Below, one piece after another: positions 10,552 through 21,970 of a stretch of DNA of 64,000 bases; within the stretch, counting starts at the first letter, position 1; each line of letters begins with the position of its first letter. Under the pieces are notes generated by a model. It did no database searches. It had not been told where the DNA came from and saw only the letters and a list, made by a program, of their open reading frames with translations. This DNA is from Chamaea fasciata. Its lineage: Eukaryota > Chordata > Aves > Passeriformes > Sylviidae. The stretch lies in contig JARCOQ010000006.1 in the NCBI GenBank assembly GCA_029207755.1, positions 71,336,093 to 71,400,092 on the forward strand, read 5' to 3'. A program made the translations under genes and the position numbers.

Positions 10552-13289
10552 CTCCTTCACCTTTGCCTGGGCCATTTCGTTCAGCTCGTTTCTAGTTCAG
10601 AATTATTAACTGCTAGAATGTCACTGCCGCAGAGAAGTGTCAGGGAATGGCTCATAAATGTCATCTGTGTGGCTCAGTAATCCCAGCTACGCACAAACCG
10701 AACAGGAGGACTAAACTCAAAAGCAGAAGAAACCAGTCAAATCCGAGCAGCACCAACTTGCATTCCTCCTGCACACACTGGAAAAAGCAATAAGGCTTGA
10801 GCCGGCATATTCCTTATCTGCCTGGAGCCGTGACAAATGCCTCTTGTCTGGGATATGGGTCCCTTCCAGCACCCAGCAGGTTGGGGATTTCCTGAGTTTA
10901 CTGTGTCACAATCAATGATTGGGAGAGAAATGATACGGTTTTCTATTGAACCTGATCCTGTTTTTGATCTCATAGCCAGTTTGGCTCATGCACTGTGAGA
11001 AACACTGCCCTTGGTTTGCTTTAAACCCACTAGTATGTTTGATTTTTGCAACTGCATACTGCAAGAACTCGCATTTGCTTTCTTTACTGTGAGTTTAACG
11101 GAGAGATTTTCAAAGGAGTCACAGCAGCTCTTAGTGAAGACAGTAGGAATTAGATTTAGTTACAGGTTTTAAAGCTGGAAGAGCCCACCATTACCATCTG
11201 TGTAGCAGCTCATGTCATAGAGACTACAGAACTTCCCTGAAATAATGCTCTTATAAACATGTGGGCAAACGCTCTAGAAATTAACTCAGATTTCACTTAG
11301 AAGTTGTGATTATAGACCCTGATTCACTATTCCAGTTGTTAAGCACAATCACTGAAACTTCTGTATTTCATTTCTAGCCTGAATTTGGCACTGCCCAGTC
11401 CACGAGGCAACTGCTTGCATTCCTCACTCAACCCTAAACTTCCTGCTTACACACATAACCCAAACACACATTGAGAGATAGAACACGATAAAAGAGATCA
11501 AAACAACAACAACAAACAGGAACCACAAGGATTTTAAGGAGAAATGTGCTACGAATCTCTTTTTTGATGTTTAAATCAATCAATGCTTCATGCAAGCTTG
11601 GTGAATTATCTAAGTATGTGTGAACACAATGGATTTCAAAATAAATGCGATTTAATATGAATATGAGAATATGTGTTGTCTGGGAGGTGAATTTCCTCGC
11701 TTTATCATTCCCATTTTTAGGAATGAGGCTCCATCAGCCCTTAGAAAGGTCTTTGGTAGAAATGACCTCTCCATCTACAGTAGGATAAACTTCATTAAAG
11801 CTGCTGTTCAGACACATCGTTGTGAGCCCAATTTACAGCCTGCTGGAAAGAGAGCCCTCGATGGACAGGAGTTACTGTCTAATAAAGCTCTTCTCTTGCA
11901 TTGTGCTGCCAAGGCTATTCCTGGTGTGGATATAATGGCTGTGTGTGCCTTTTTCTGCTGCAGGCACTTCTTTCTAGGATCTAGGATGAAATCATCACTT
12001 CTTCCAAAATTAATAGAGCAGCTACACATGGAAATGGCAATTAACCAATTTTACATTATTAAAAAAAACCCCCCTCGCTACACTAAAATCACTTACTGTG
12101 TTCAGGAAAACTACTGTCTACTTTGTGCCATAAAGCACCAGGTAAAGGGATAACTAACCTGGCAGAAGATAAGTGTTGCTTAGGAACCAAGAGGTAAGGA
12201 GGGAAAAAAACCCGTTTATCAAATTCTACTGCAAAAGCTGGCCAGAATGGAATTCAGCAGCACACCGAATCACAGAAATGTAAAATGTAGGCAGCAGCGT
12301 GTTCTGAACACCAGAGCAACTAAAAATTGCTGATTAAGGTCAACTAGTAATTAAAAACCATAAAAGCTCTCTGATTCCACAGACGGTGATAAATCCCAGC
12401 CGAACCATTGTATAGCAGTGTGTTATGTAAATTAGAGCCTCGGGGCACCGCTGCAATGTAAGGAATAACAAGGAGCAGAAATTCTGCAGGTAGAGTGTTT
12501 CTCTCACTTCCTCTGGGAGCGTGTGAGCATTCTGGAAGTTCAGCAGCTCCATACATTAGATGGGATTTCAGCTGGGCCTGGATGAGTGCCAGGATTTCTG
12601 AAAACATACCATCCCCTGCCTGCCCAAACTGAACACGTAATGAATTAAGAATTTTCTGAGAACCCTTTCCAGCGTTCTGCTCTGGTAACATCACACAAAT
12701 GGCTGCTTGGATTAACAGCCCCAGCACTGTCCTGGGCTTGTGGATGAAGCCCCACCGATTCCCTCTTCCGAATTCCTCCCAGGCATGTTCAATGGCTCGG
12801 ATCAAGCTGTCTTTTCAATTACACACAAACCTTGTGAAACATCTCCACCAGTAACCAAACACTGCGGGCAACGGGGAAACTCAAATCCTCTCTCAGAAGA
12901 TCACCAAAGTAAAGCTTTGCTCTCCTGTAACAACGAAGCTGAGCTTCACCAACACACTCTTTTCTCCTGCCTCAGGACCCATCAGGTCTTATCTGTTCTC
13001 AGAACTCCACATTCCTCCATCCCTTTTCCAAGCACAAGGCTCAGCTCCTGCGAGAGGGCTTTAGACAGACAGAGCTGTGCAATAAAACCAAGCTGCTCTC
13101 CCAGGTGGGTTCGTGTTTCCTTCCCCACGCTGAAATGAAAACCTCCTGTCTCCTGGCCTTCCCGTTCGGGATGAATTAGCCGCGCAGCTCCTGCGCTGCC
13201 AGCTCTGCACTCCTGACAGTATCATTAAGCTCAGCTCCACCAGGGACAGATCTCCTCAGACACTGAACAGTAATACTTTTATGCTGCCT
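10552..13289. other. Non-coding stretch, no gene seen
   Basis: AT-leaning sequence with a short CAA microsatellite (about 11502-11517) and an AATAAAGCTC polyadenylation-like signal at 11881. Two longer open frames (plus strand 11671-12153, minus strand 12344-12805) have no recognisable domain and no flanking splice logic, so I do not call them genes. Confidence 0.55.
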
Positions 13290-13385
13290 TCGGAGTTTTG
13301 CGGCGTCGCACGTTGCGTCGGGAAGCAAATCCCTCTCCCAGCGCAGGAAAAGGCACGGGCAGGGCGTTCAAAGAACGCGTTGTTA
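13290..13385. promoter_or_regulatory. Small CpG cluster, candidate regulatory element
   Basis: About a dozen CpGs occur within roughly 95 bases, including TGCGGCGTCGCACGTTGCGT and GAACGCGTTG, in a flank that is otherwise CpG-poor. TTGCGTCG resembles C/EBP-ATF composite sites. It is too short for a classical CpG island. It could be an enhancer core, a first exon of an unannotated transcript, or chance. Confidence 0.35.
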
Positions 13386-13897
13386 GAGGTCCCTCTGTGT
13401 TTCCAGAGAGCAAACGCTGCCTTTTCTTCTCGAGACAGAACAGGCTGCTTTCTTTGCTGTTCGCTAAGAGCTCACAATAAATCTCTGAGTTGTGCCACAG
13501 GCTGCAGGCAATGCAGTGTTGTGTGAATACCCAGTGTGAGCAGGTGTGGGGGTACTGACAGCTCCAGGTGCCTTTCCAAACCCTGGCCTGGAGAAAAGAG
13601 CCAAAGGCACGCCTTTGCACAGTGCCTACAGGCAGCAGGAACATGTTTCAACTAAGGAGCGGTTGAAGTGAGATCCCTTGATGTCTGTGGAACATCACGG
13701 ACATGCGGCTATGGAGCTCTAATGAGCTATGGAATGCTCTTGGAATGACACCAGCTGCTGGAGCATCATGATTCTGCAGTCGCTGAAATAATTGCCTCAG
13801 CTCAGAGGAAGTTTTACTACTTTAGTTTCCTCCGTTCCCCAGTGCTAGGCCTTAAAAATGCTGTGAAAAAGAAACTATCACCACATTCAGCAGAGGG

Positions 13898-13930
13898 AAA
13901 AAAAAAAAAACAAACCAAAAAAAACCACAA
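13898..13930. repeat. A-rich tract with CAAACC interruptions
   Basis: A run of A's is followed by CAAACC and another A run, then CCACAACT. The composition resembles the longer A/C tract at 10230-10551 and the one at 22268-22309. Confidence 0.75.
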
Positions 13931-14808
13931 CTAAAGGGGAAAAAGCCCTGAGAAACTAATTTCCTCAACTGGGTGTCAGCAGTTTCTGTATCAGCCTGCA
14001 AAGCCTTGAGTTATTTGATCCTCAGGTTACATTTCTTCCCTGAAAATGGACTTTAAGTGCATGTATTTGGCAAAATCTACTCTTAAAGCTGAAATAATTT
14101 GCAGCTGCTGGCAGGTCAATACATATACGATGGATAAAACAACAGTTGTTTCTGTTAATTTTTGATGCTCTTCACTGCACAGGTTCTTTCACCCACAGAA
14201 CTCCTGCTACCATAAACCCTCAGAATTCTGGACACAGCAACAGCCTGGATGGCCTAAACTTTCACTACTTCATGTGTCATAAAAGAGAAACCTAAATTGC
14301 ATTTTGTGCAACAGAACTGTGTGAAATACAAGAATTGAGAAGGATTGTGTTGCCCTTTTTTCTGACACGGAGCAGTGACTATTTATAAGCAGGCTGTATC
14401 CATCTTTTGGTTTGGGCAAAGAGGTAAAAAATGCGAGCTCTTTTTTTACTGTTATAGGAAATACCTTCTAATATTGTCTCTAAAGTAAACAATTTTAAAC
14501 GTATTCATGGGCATTTATAATATTGCCAAAGATCTGTGTCTTCAGATCACGGATCAGGCACCTAATCCTCATGGGGTTTTTAAAAACATTTTTTGTTTAC
14601 TACATTTTGGAGCCTATATCTCTTCCGAATTTTGCAGTTTTAATGCATTTTCTTTCCATTTCTTAAGGGAAAAAAGCAAGAACACTGCCACGTTTTTACC
14701 ACCAATAATCTCAAGCCATGTTTCATTTGCCTCTCACACTCAGGTTCGAGCCCATAAGTAAATTTTCAGATGCTGATAAAATCGTTAAAGCCAGCAGCCC
14801 AGAAGCTG

Positions 14809-14813
<5 letters not shown>

Positions 14814-14842
<29 letters not shown>
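14814..14842. repeat. TA dinucleotide microsatellite
   Basis: An uninterrupted alternation of T and A for about 14 units. It is flanked by TTT on the left and CTGTATTT on the right. Confidence 0.95.
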
Positions 14843-14844
<2 letters not shown>

Positions 14845-17251
14845 GTATTTCACCCTTATGTTGGAGCCAACATCCAAATGTTAGCCAACATTAATGATAA
14901 AAATGGACACACCTATTTTACACAGAAGAAAATATCAGGTTTAGAATAATAATGGAAGAAGTAGAAACGCCGTGTAGTTCACTAAGAGATCTGCGACTGA
15001 GCTGCCATAAACATGGATTAATGGAATGTAATTTACAGATTTTGATTTTACTAGCAGAATGCACAGATTAAAATTCACCCTTAAAGTTATTATTTGGATG
15101 CTTGAGCTCATCTGTAAGAATCAGAGTCTGTGTAGAGGCAAACCACACAAGTTGCTTTCTGAAAATCAAAGAGGCCTATGTTTGCTTAACGCCGAGGCTG
15201 TCACTGATTAAAGATGGGCTTGGCAACTGTATAAATGGGGCTTGAGAAAGGCAATTCCCAGCTATGGCAGAAACCTGGAGCCGAAAAACCTAGGAGGTCC
15301 CTTCCAGAACGGCCTTGCTTGCAGCTAACTCCGGTTTCTCTCTCGCCACATTTCAACCGTCCTGATGAAGACATTAATTTCCGTTTTTTGGTTTATCACG
15401 CGAATCATGCCAATCTCTGGTTACAGCAGAGCTCTCACAATTACTAGCAATACAGATCAAATCCACAGTTCCGTTCCTAGATGGCTCATTTCAAATTCTC
15501 CAAACAAATATCCCATAGTCCTCATTCCAGGGATACAGTAACTTGGATATGCCTGGAGACATGGAACAGGAAACTTGGTTCCTTTCCATATTTCATGACT
15601 AATTCTGTGGGTGTATTAACTCTCAAGTGGAAGGTATTGTGCTGATCAGACTTTGATCCGGAGCCTTGATCCCAGTCTACTGTTTCCAACGCACAGCATA
15701 ACAGTCAGAGAAAGAGTCCCTCGGGTAAAATTTTGGGGTTAAAAAGATTTAAGTGTGCGAGGTTGGAACCAGCTCACAGAAACAAGTAATATGTGGTCGG
15801 TGGAGACTCTTATATCACTCAACATACATTGCTCAAGGTTTGCATATGGAACTCCAACGACTCCCAGACGACAGGACTAGCTCTTCACCTGTTGGTTGCC
15901 ACAGACCACTGAACCACAACATTCCGATGCATCACACACACAGAGCTGTAGGGATGTACAAGAAAATGCACTCTGAGGTAGCTGCGGGAATGTTAAAATG
16001 GACTTAACTCCCCAGGAGGTCACTTTTTAACTTGAAGTGCTGGGACCCCAAATATTGGCTGCCACAAGTTCTCCTGGAGTCACTTCTATTCCTTGCAAAG
16101 AGACACGAGTCACCAACGAGGCTCTGGGAACTCTGCAATTTGCCCAACACGACCAGGTGTCAATCCCAAAACACCCTGGTCCAGGAAGCAGTGTGCTAGG
16201 GACAGGCAGTGCTTGGCTTTGCCTTGCGAGGGACCTTTAAAGGTTTGGTCTGGCAATAGCATAAAGCCGAGATCCCAAAATGTTCTGGGTCGCAGCCACT
16301 TACACCTTAGGAATAGCTCTGTCCTGGTGCACAGCTTATTTTGGGGGAATCTCCCTTCAATCCAATTTATCATTGATTGGTTCTAGAACAGGATCAACTA
16401 GAAAAAAGGTTTTCCCAGCAGGATTTCACCGAGACCATGGTTATTCCACTGACTTTCATAGCACTCAGGGGAGCCTCAGAGATCCAGATTACTTTGCATT
16501 TTGGAAAGCCCAGTGAGGTCATTACCACAGATTTAAGAAAACCAATATTTTGGTTTTATATTTATGATCTTTTTTCCACTTTTTGTATTTTAAGTGTTGG
16601 TATTTAATGGTTTTTCTTTCTGCCAGCTGTTCCCCTATAAGAAGGGTGAGCTATAAAACCAGTTCCAAACTGTAGATGGTTTTGTAATCAGCTGAAGTTA
16701 AGGGCAGCAGCTAGGGACAGTAGCACTCAATAAAACTTTACTAGTTAAAGTAAAACTGGCACCAGTATTTTCTCTGTTAATATGATTAACCCACTGGAAA
16801 TTACTGCATGACACACTGTGCTTCCAGCAATCTGTCTCCTTCCTTTGTTGTCGCGCTGATCACAGAGATCTCCTTAAGGACATATTTATATGTTTTAGAA
16901 ACTCTTCGGGAAGAAAATGTAACACAGCGTTGATGCAAATTGCTGTAATACCATGTACGGAACCAATTTTAGGATATTATGAAGATTGCTGTTTCTATGG
17001 AAATTGAGCACCGGTTTACGGATACGAAATCCAAATTCACGCAGGCAAAACCCATGCACAAACAGACACGCGCCCTTGCTGAGCACTGTTGCAATCAGTC
17101 CAGGATGATTTACTTTCCAGTAGTAAATTTCCTCCGTGTGTAACATTCACTAAACACTCCGAGCACTATGTACAACACTTTACCAGGATGAATTACACCC
17201 TGGGAAGCTTTTAATGCCAGGATAGAAGAATGTCAGCCAAAAGGTAAAACT

Positions 17252-17270
17252 GGGGGGGGGGGGGGGGGGG
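17252..17270 (+). repeat. Poly-G run of 19
   Basis: Nineteen consecutive G's lie between AAAACT and AAACCTCACC. Long pure G runs are rare in vertebrate DNA and are prone to sequencing length error, so the true length may differ. Confidence 0.9.
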
Positions 17271-20200
17271 AAACCTCACCCATATTCCTGCTTTTAAGCC
17301 AGCCAATATCAACATCAATGTCAATTGATATTCCTCTATGGAAGGAGAGGGAAAATAAAACAAGCGTGTGTAAATGTTAGTGCTTCTCAGTAACAAATAA
17401 CCACTTTGAAGTGAAAAACTAGGAAATCCACTTATGCAAGGTCTAAGAACAGAACTGGAGTTTCCTAATTCTAGAAGTAGAAGAAAAGCTCCACAGGAGG
17501 ATTTGAGAACAGGCAAGTACGAAGCAGGCTCCTTCTGAACTTGAGAAATTTGATTTCTGGTTTGGCATTTCCCAAGCAGCCGCTGTGTTTTATGTCCATA
17601 GCCCACATTATGCACTTTATGACTGGGACACATCACACATCTATTACCTAGGATGACTAATTATTTGGGAATTACTGCAGTGAGTAAGGCCAGCAGAATT
17701 TGCTTTATTGCCTCAGCATAGCTGAGCTGAAAAATGCCTTATGGATATATCCAATTCCGTGAAGACAAACAGCTTTATAGCCATCATTAACACAAGCTGT
17801 AAATCCTAAACATGCAATTGTGCCGGAATTCTTAGAGGCATGGAGGAAACCCCTGACGACCTACCTGGAATGTAACCCACCCATGCAACTTCTCTGCTGT
17901 CCCATCTACAGAGAGGGAAGCAGAAACGCTGCAGCGATCAGAAAACACGGCTGTGATTTGCAGCAACATGGGGAGTTCCTGTAATTCAGTACAGATGTAA
18001 GCCCGGGGTGAGTCTGTCAGCATAATCAGGATTTCCACAGTATTCGAGTGCTGCCTCCAGGCATTTGGAAACACCTTCTCCCTGCTGGCTCCTCACAGTA
18101 CCTAGGAGTGGAATGAAACCAGACCTGTGTTCTGCACCATCTGCTTTACCCCACACCGACTGTGGCCCTGATCCTGCGCACGCTGCCATTCACACTCCAA
18201 ATTCCTATCACAAACAGCCCCGCTGCTCGTGTGAGGCAAGGCTTGTGGCAGAAATGGAAATCGTGCCTCTTTAGGGGCACCACGGAATTGCTGACAAATT
18301 AGGAATGGGTCCACAAGTGTCATCTCACCATACAGAAAAACATGAGGCAAAAACAAATCGCAGAATCTGAGTTTCAATCACCAAAATTAATGCCAGCCAC
18401 AACGCACTCGCTGAGCAATAAAGGTCTCCCAGAAAAAGGTTTGAGATGAAAAGCAAAGCAAGTAATAGGCAAAAAGGTCCAACTAGAAAGGACCCAACAG
18501 CGCTGCTGAATTAAAACAGGTCGGGTCACTCTTTCCTCTGCTTCTTTATGGGTACAAAGTTGTATAACACAATCAGAAGTAAATACTGAGTATCACAGCT
18601 TTATCCTTATAATTCTCTTTTTGGGCAGACCCAAACCCTTTCAGAGCACGATCTCCTTCTGCCTTCCCAAACACAGTCACGGGCTGTGAGACCACACCTG
18701 GCAAAAGTGAGAAAGCAAGAAATGTAAAAAAGAGTGCAAAGGGAGTAGTTGACTTTAAGAAGCAGGCATGTTTCTCCTCTTTTTCTCTATCCCTTTACAG
18801 TTTCTCCAACTCACGCTATTGAAGGAAAGGATGTGATTGAAAAAAGCTGGTGTGGGGCTTAGGGGGGTGATTCTGAGCTCTGTACAGATGTCTCATCTGA
18901 TGGAGAGCTATTAGGCACTACAACATCACAAGGTACTAAGTGGCACCTCGTGAAGAGTGTTGTTCATACAGATACTGCTAAAAAAAGCCCCAAGCATGTG
19001 GAAGGTTTAATGGCTACACAAGGATCAATTATAAAGGAAGTTTTGAGCTTATACAGTTCAATATCTGGAAACTGTAGAGCCTTTTAGTTTGCCAAATGAA
19101 TTAGTAAATGAATATGGAATTGCAGAGTTTGCTGAGCCCCTAGAGAAAAAAAATTGTGGTCACGATTGGTACTGCCATTTGTTAAAAACTGCTTGGGGAT
19201 TCCTCTGGAAACACAAGTAATTGCTTTCCATGTTCACGGGCAAGCCAAAGAAAGTGGAACAGACCAAGTTCACCCATGCTGAGCATTGCCTCCTGACTCA
19301 CACACTTTTTATGTCTGCTTAGTATGCTGTGTGAGATCCCGTGGGTTTAGTGATTCCCAAATCCTGCAGTTTATCATGGATGGGCTGCAGCACAGACATC
19401 CCTGACCCAGAGGAGACTTTCTCCAGAGGGATCATCTCTCTTTTGATTGCAGTTGCCCTCGTACTCTGACACAACCATAGTGTCATGGGACCATTCTGAA
19501 TCTACAAGGTACTTGCCAAGCACTGTTTCCTGAACCCTCACTTCCATTTAGGACCCATTTCAGTCTTGGCCACTTAGGACCCAACTGCCCTTTCCTTTTA
19601 ATAAATGTTCTAGGGATCACATCGCTTTTTTGAGGAATAAAAAAAAAAAAGAGAGTGGGGGCTTCAGCCAGTCTCATTCTGTATGAAACTACAGCTGGGC
19701 CCAAATGACAGTTTCACAGCACATCTAAGGAAAGAGGAGGCTGGAAAGGGTGTCTGGAAAAGAGACACTACAGCAATCCCTTCATATCTGCAATTATTTT
19801 CCCCATGAGGAAGTTTGGGCCTCTACCTGTTGATCCATGCTGAAAATTTGGGAGGAACAGCAACTACTGAACACAGGATACAAAGTGCATCCATAAACAC
19901 CACATGAGCTCTGTATGGAAAACCGTATTAGGCTGAATTTGCGAAGGCTCTTTGCAAAGCAGCCCTTGAGGAGTTCCTCCCTGGATTTCTTTCATTCCAG
20001 ACCTCCTGAAATCTGGGTGTGAGAAGTGCAAGGGTGAGAACACACATCAAAGTACCGTATGACTACACTGCTTTAACTTGCTCTGAAATTGTTAGGGAAA
20101 CATGATGGTATTTTTTTGTTAGGAGCTGAGAAGAGAATTGACAGCAAGAAGAGAACCCAAAGGGCAGCTCTGGTTGCTTTTCCAAACTGTCACAGTGCTT

Positions 20201-20779
20201 CAGAGAAATCTTTTATGCAAAAAAAATGACAAGAATTTTGGATAGGTTGTTCTCTCTCAGGAGAAAAGGAATTAATTTAGAAATCTTATTTTTAAAAAAA
20301 TCGAGATGCTATTGTTTTTAAAACGTATTACTTAGGTTTTCATTTCTTTGCTATGACACAACAATTTCAAAACAAGATAGAGAAAACTCCGCATAAACTC
20401 ATTTTTTTGCAATAACATACCAAAACCATTTTAAAAATGAAGCTCAACAACTTCCCAGAATGAGAATATGTATGCTTTAAGATGGGGGGAGGTGGGGAAA
20501 GATAAAGAATCTGTAACCCCAATGACTTATTGAAGACCTTACTGAAGCTGAGGTCACTGGGATGCCTGTGATTCCTGTGCAGAAAGGATCTGGAGAGAAT
20601 GAGTGGCTTCACGGATGAGGAAAGTGACCCTTCCCTCCTCCTGGGCTCACCTTCCTTTTGTCCCCTGCCTCTCAATTACAGAGCAGCTTGACTGCCCGTG
20701 CAGAGCAGGGAATGCAACCCAGGTAGCCCACGGCCAGCATCACCTGCCCAAAAGCCTAAGCTGGGCTTAGAATAGAATT

Positions 20780-20805
20780 CTAATAGAATCCCTGGATTCT
20801 ATTAG
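20780..20805. repeat. Perfect 12 bp inverted repeat (hairpin)
   Basis: CTAATAGAATCC is followed by two bases and then its exact reverse complement GGATTCTATTAG. A further AATAGAATTC just upstream repeats part of the arm. There is no T run or gene end beside it, so a terminator role is not indicated. Confidence 0.85.
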
Positions 20806-21157
20806 AGAGTTACCTTTGATTGCATGAGGTTAAACCTCGAATTACTCCATCTCCACTAGTAACCGCCCCACGCCAAATCTTTGTGAAAAAACACTGTCCT
20901 GTCATCATTCTAGTACCTACCACCAAGGAACAATGGAAACGAGGCAGCAAATTCAAAGAAAACATTCAGTTACTACACTAGGGCAAGTCTTGGCACTTCT
21001 GAAGATAAAACAGAGAACAGTGTTTGCATTGTGGGCTGGTGGTTCGGTTTGTTTTTTTGTTTTTTTTTGAAAGGAACAGTGACAGCTAAGTTCCATGACG
21101 AAATGTGGTATAAAGCCTGCCCTGGTGAACTGTCACAATCCCATTTACCACATGTGC

Positions 21158-21308
21158 AGAATCACAGAATATGCCGAGTTGCAAGGGACCCATCAGGATC
21201 ATCGAGTCCAACTCCTGGCCCTGCACAGGACACCCCCAAGAGTCACATCCTGTGCCTGAGAGCTTGTCCAAATGCTCCTTGAGCTCTGGCAGCCTTGGGG
21301 CTGCGAAG
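21158..21308 (-). repeat. CR1 LINE 3'-end fragment, reverse orientation
   Basis: The segment starts AGAATCACAGAAT, then AGTTGCAAGGGACCCATCAG, ATCATCGAGTCCAACTCCTG, GCCCTGCACAGGACACCCCC and AGAGTCACATCCTGTGCCTG, ending near CTCTGGCAGCCTTGGGGCTG. This is the ordered reverse complement of a distinct avian CR1 subfamily 3' end. It is well preserved and so relatively young compared with the other copies. Confidence 0.93.
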
Positions 21309-21310
21309 GC

Positions 21311-21370
21311 AATCCTTAATCCTTTTACAGCGTGCGCACATTCCAACTGCGCAGGGAATCCTTAATCCTT
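21311..21370. repeat. Direct repeat AATCCTTAATCCTT, 46 bp apart
   Basis: The 14-mer occurs at 21311-21324 and again at 21357-21370. It lies between the CR1 copy and the CpG-rich patch. The intervening sequences are only weakly similar, so this may be a decayed 46 bp duplication. Confidence 0.6.
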
Positions 21371-21554
21371 CCACAATGCTACCACTGTGTTGTTTTCCAT
21401 TTATGCGCCAAAGCAACCTCCTTAAAGCCCAGCACAGTCTTAAAAGAACCCCAAACCACGACAACCAGAGCGACTTATGTTTGCAGCGGGCACACGGGAT
21501 CTTGCCACCTTCCAGGAGCACATCGCACAGGCAAAGAGCTCCTAGGAAGAGCCC

Positions 21555-21970
21555 GTGATTCCGCTCCTCAGGCATCAGCAGGCACGGCCGTGAGGGCTCT
21601 GCGGGCATCGCCACACCGGGCCGGGCATGGCCCGCACTCAGCGGCGGGACCCCGGGCGCTCCCACCCCGCGGCCCCGCAGCCGTGTGTCCCCGGGAGCAG
21701 TTCTGCTCTACTTGGCAGCAACTCCCCGCTGTCCTCCCGGAGCGTGCTAGGGACTACGGGCTCCAGGGCACCTTTCCCGGAGCACTTCGGAAGGCTGCGC
21801 TGGGAAGTGTCTCTGGGAAGCCTTGGAGGAGAGAGATCACGGATTTTTAAGTCGCATCAGCCCAGCTGGATCACAGGAGAAGAGGCTGCAGACAAATGAG
21901 ATTGTGTTGGCACAAGCTGGGAGCGCTGAGCTGCAGCGCCCAGGGCACCGCGCCATGAAATCCAAGTGCT
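21555..21970. promoter_or_regulatory. Orphan CpG-rich patch upstream of ARSJ
   Basis: By eye, about 24 CpGs fall within 21560-21805. The patch includes CACCGGGCCGGGCATGG, GCGGCGGGACCCCGGGCG and CCCGCGGCCCCGCAG, and then tapers to about 21970. Density and G+C are comparable to the ARSJ island although the flanks are AT-leaning. Open frames on both strands here reflect the low stop-codon frequency of GC-rich DNA and encode nothing recognisable. Options are an alternative distal ARSJ promoter, the promoter of a non-coding RNA, or an orphan CpG island with enhancer activity. Confidence 0.5.

Larger units (their letters stand above)
13386..21157. other. Intergenic stretch, no gene seen
   Basis: This contains an A-rich CAAACC tract (13898-13930), a TA microsatellite (14814-14842), a 19-base G run (17252-17270) and a hairpin (20780-20805). 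No frame shows a recognisable family and no exon set could be built on either strand. Confidence 0.55.

Noticed and set aside
10063..10552. Minus-strand open frames rich in Trp, Phe, Gly and Val
   Set aside because: They are translations of the A/C-only low-complexity tract in different frames, all three equally open, so not a protein.
11671..12153. 160-codon plus-strand open frame
   Set aside because: No family or domain recognised, no CpG promoter and no splice context. Length is within chance for 64 kb of six-frame sequence, although conservation was not testable here.
12344..12805. 153-codon minus-strand open frame
   Set aside because: Overlaps other frames, has no recognisable motif, and no promoter or exon structure is seen.
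14743..14753. GGTTCGAGCCC, an exact tRNA B-box-like sequence
   Set aside because: The flanking bases do not form a T-arm stem (two mismatches in five pairs) and there is no A box at a suitable distance upstream, so it is not a tRNA or a recognisable tRNA-derived SINE.
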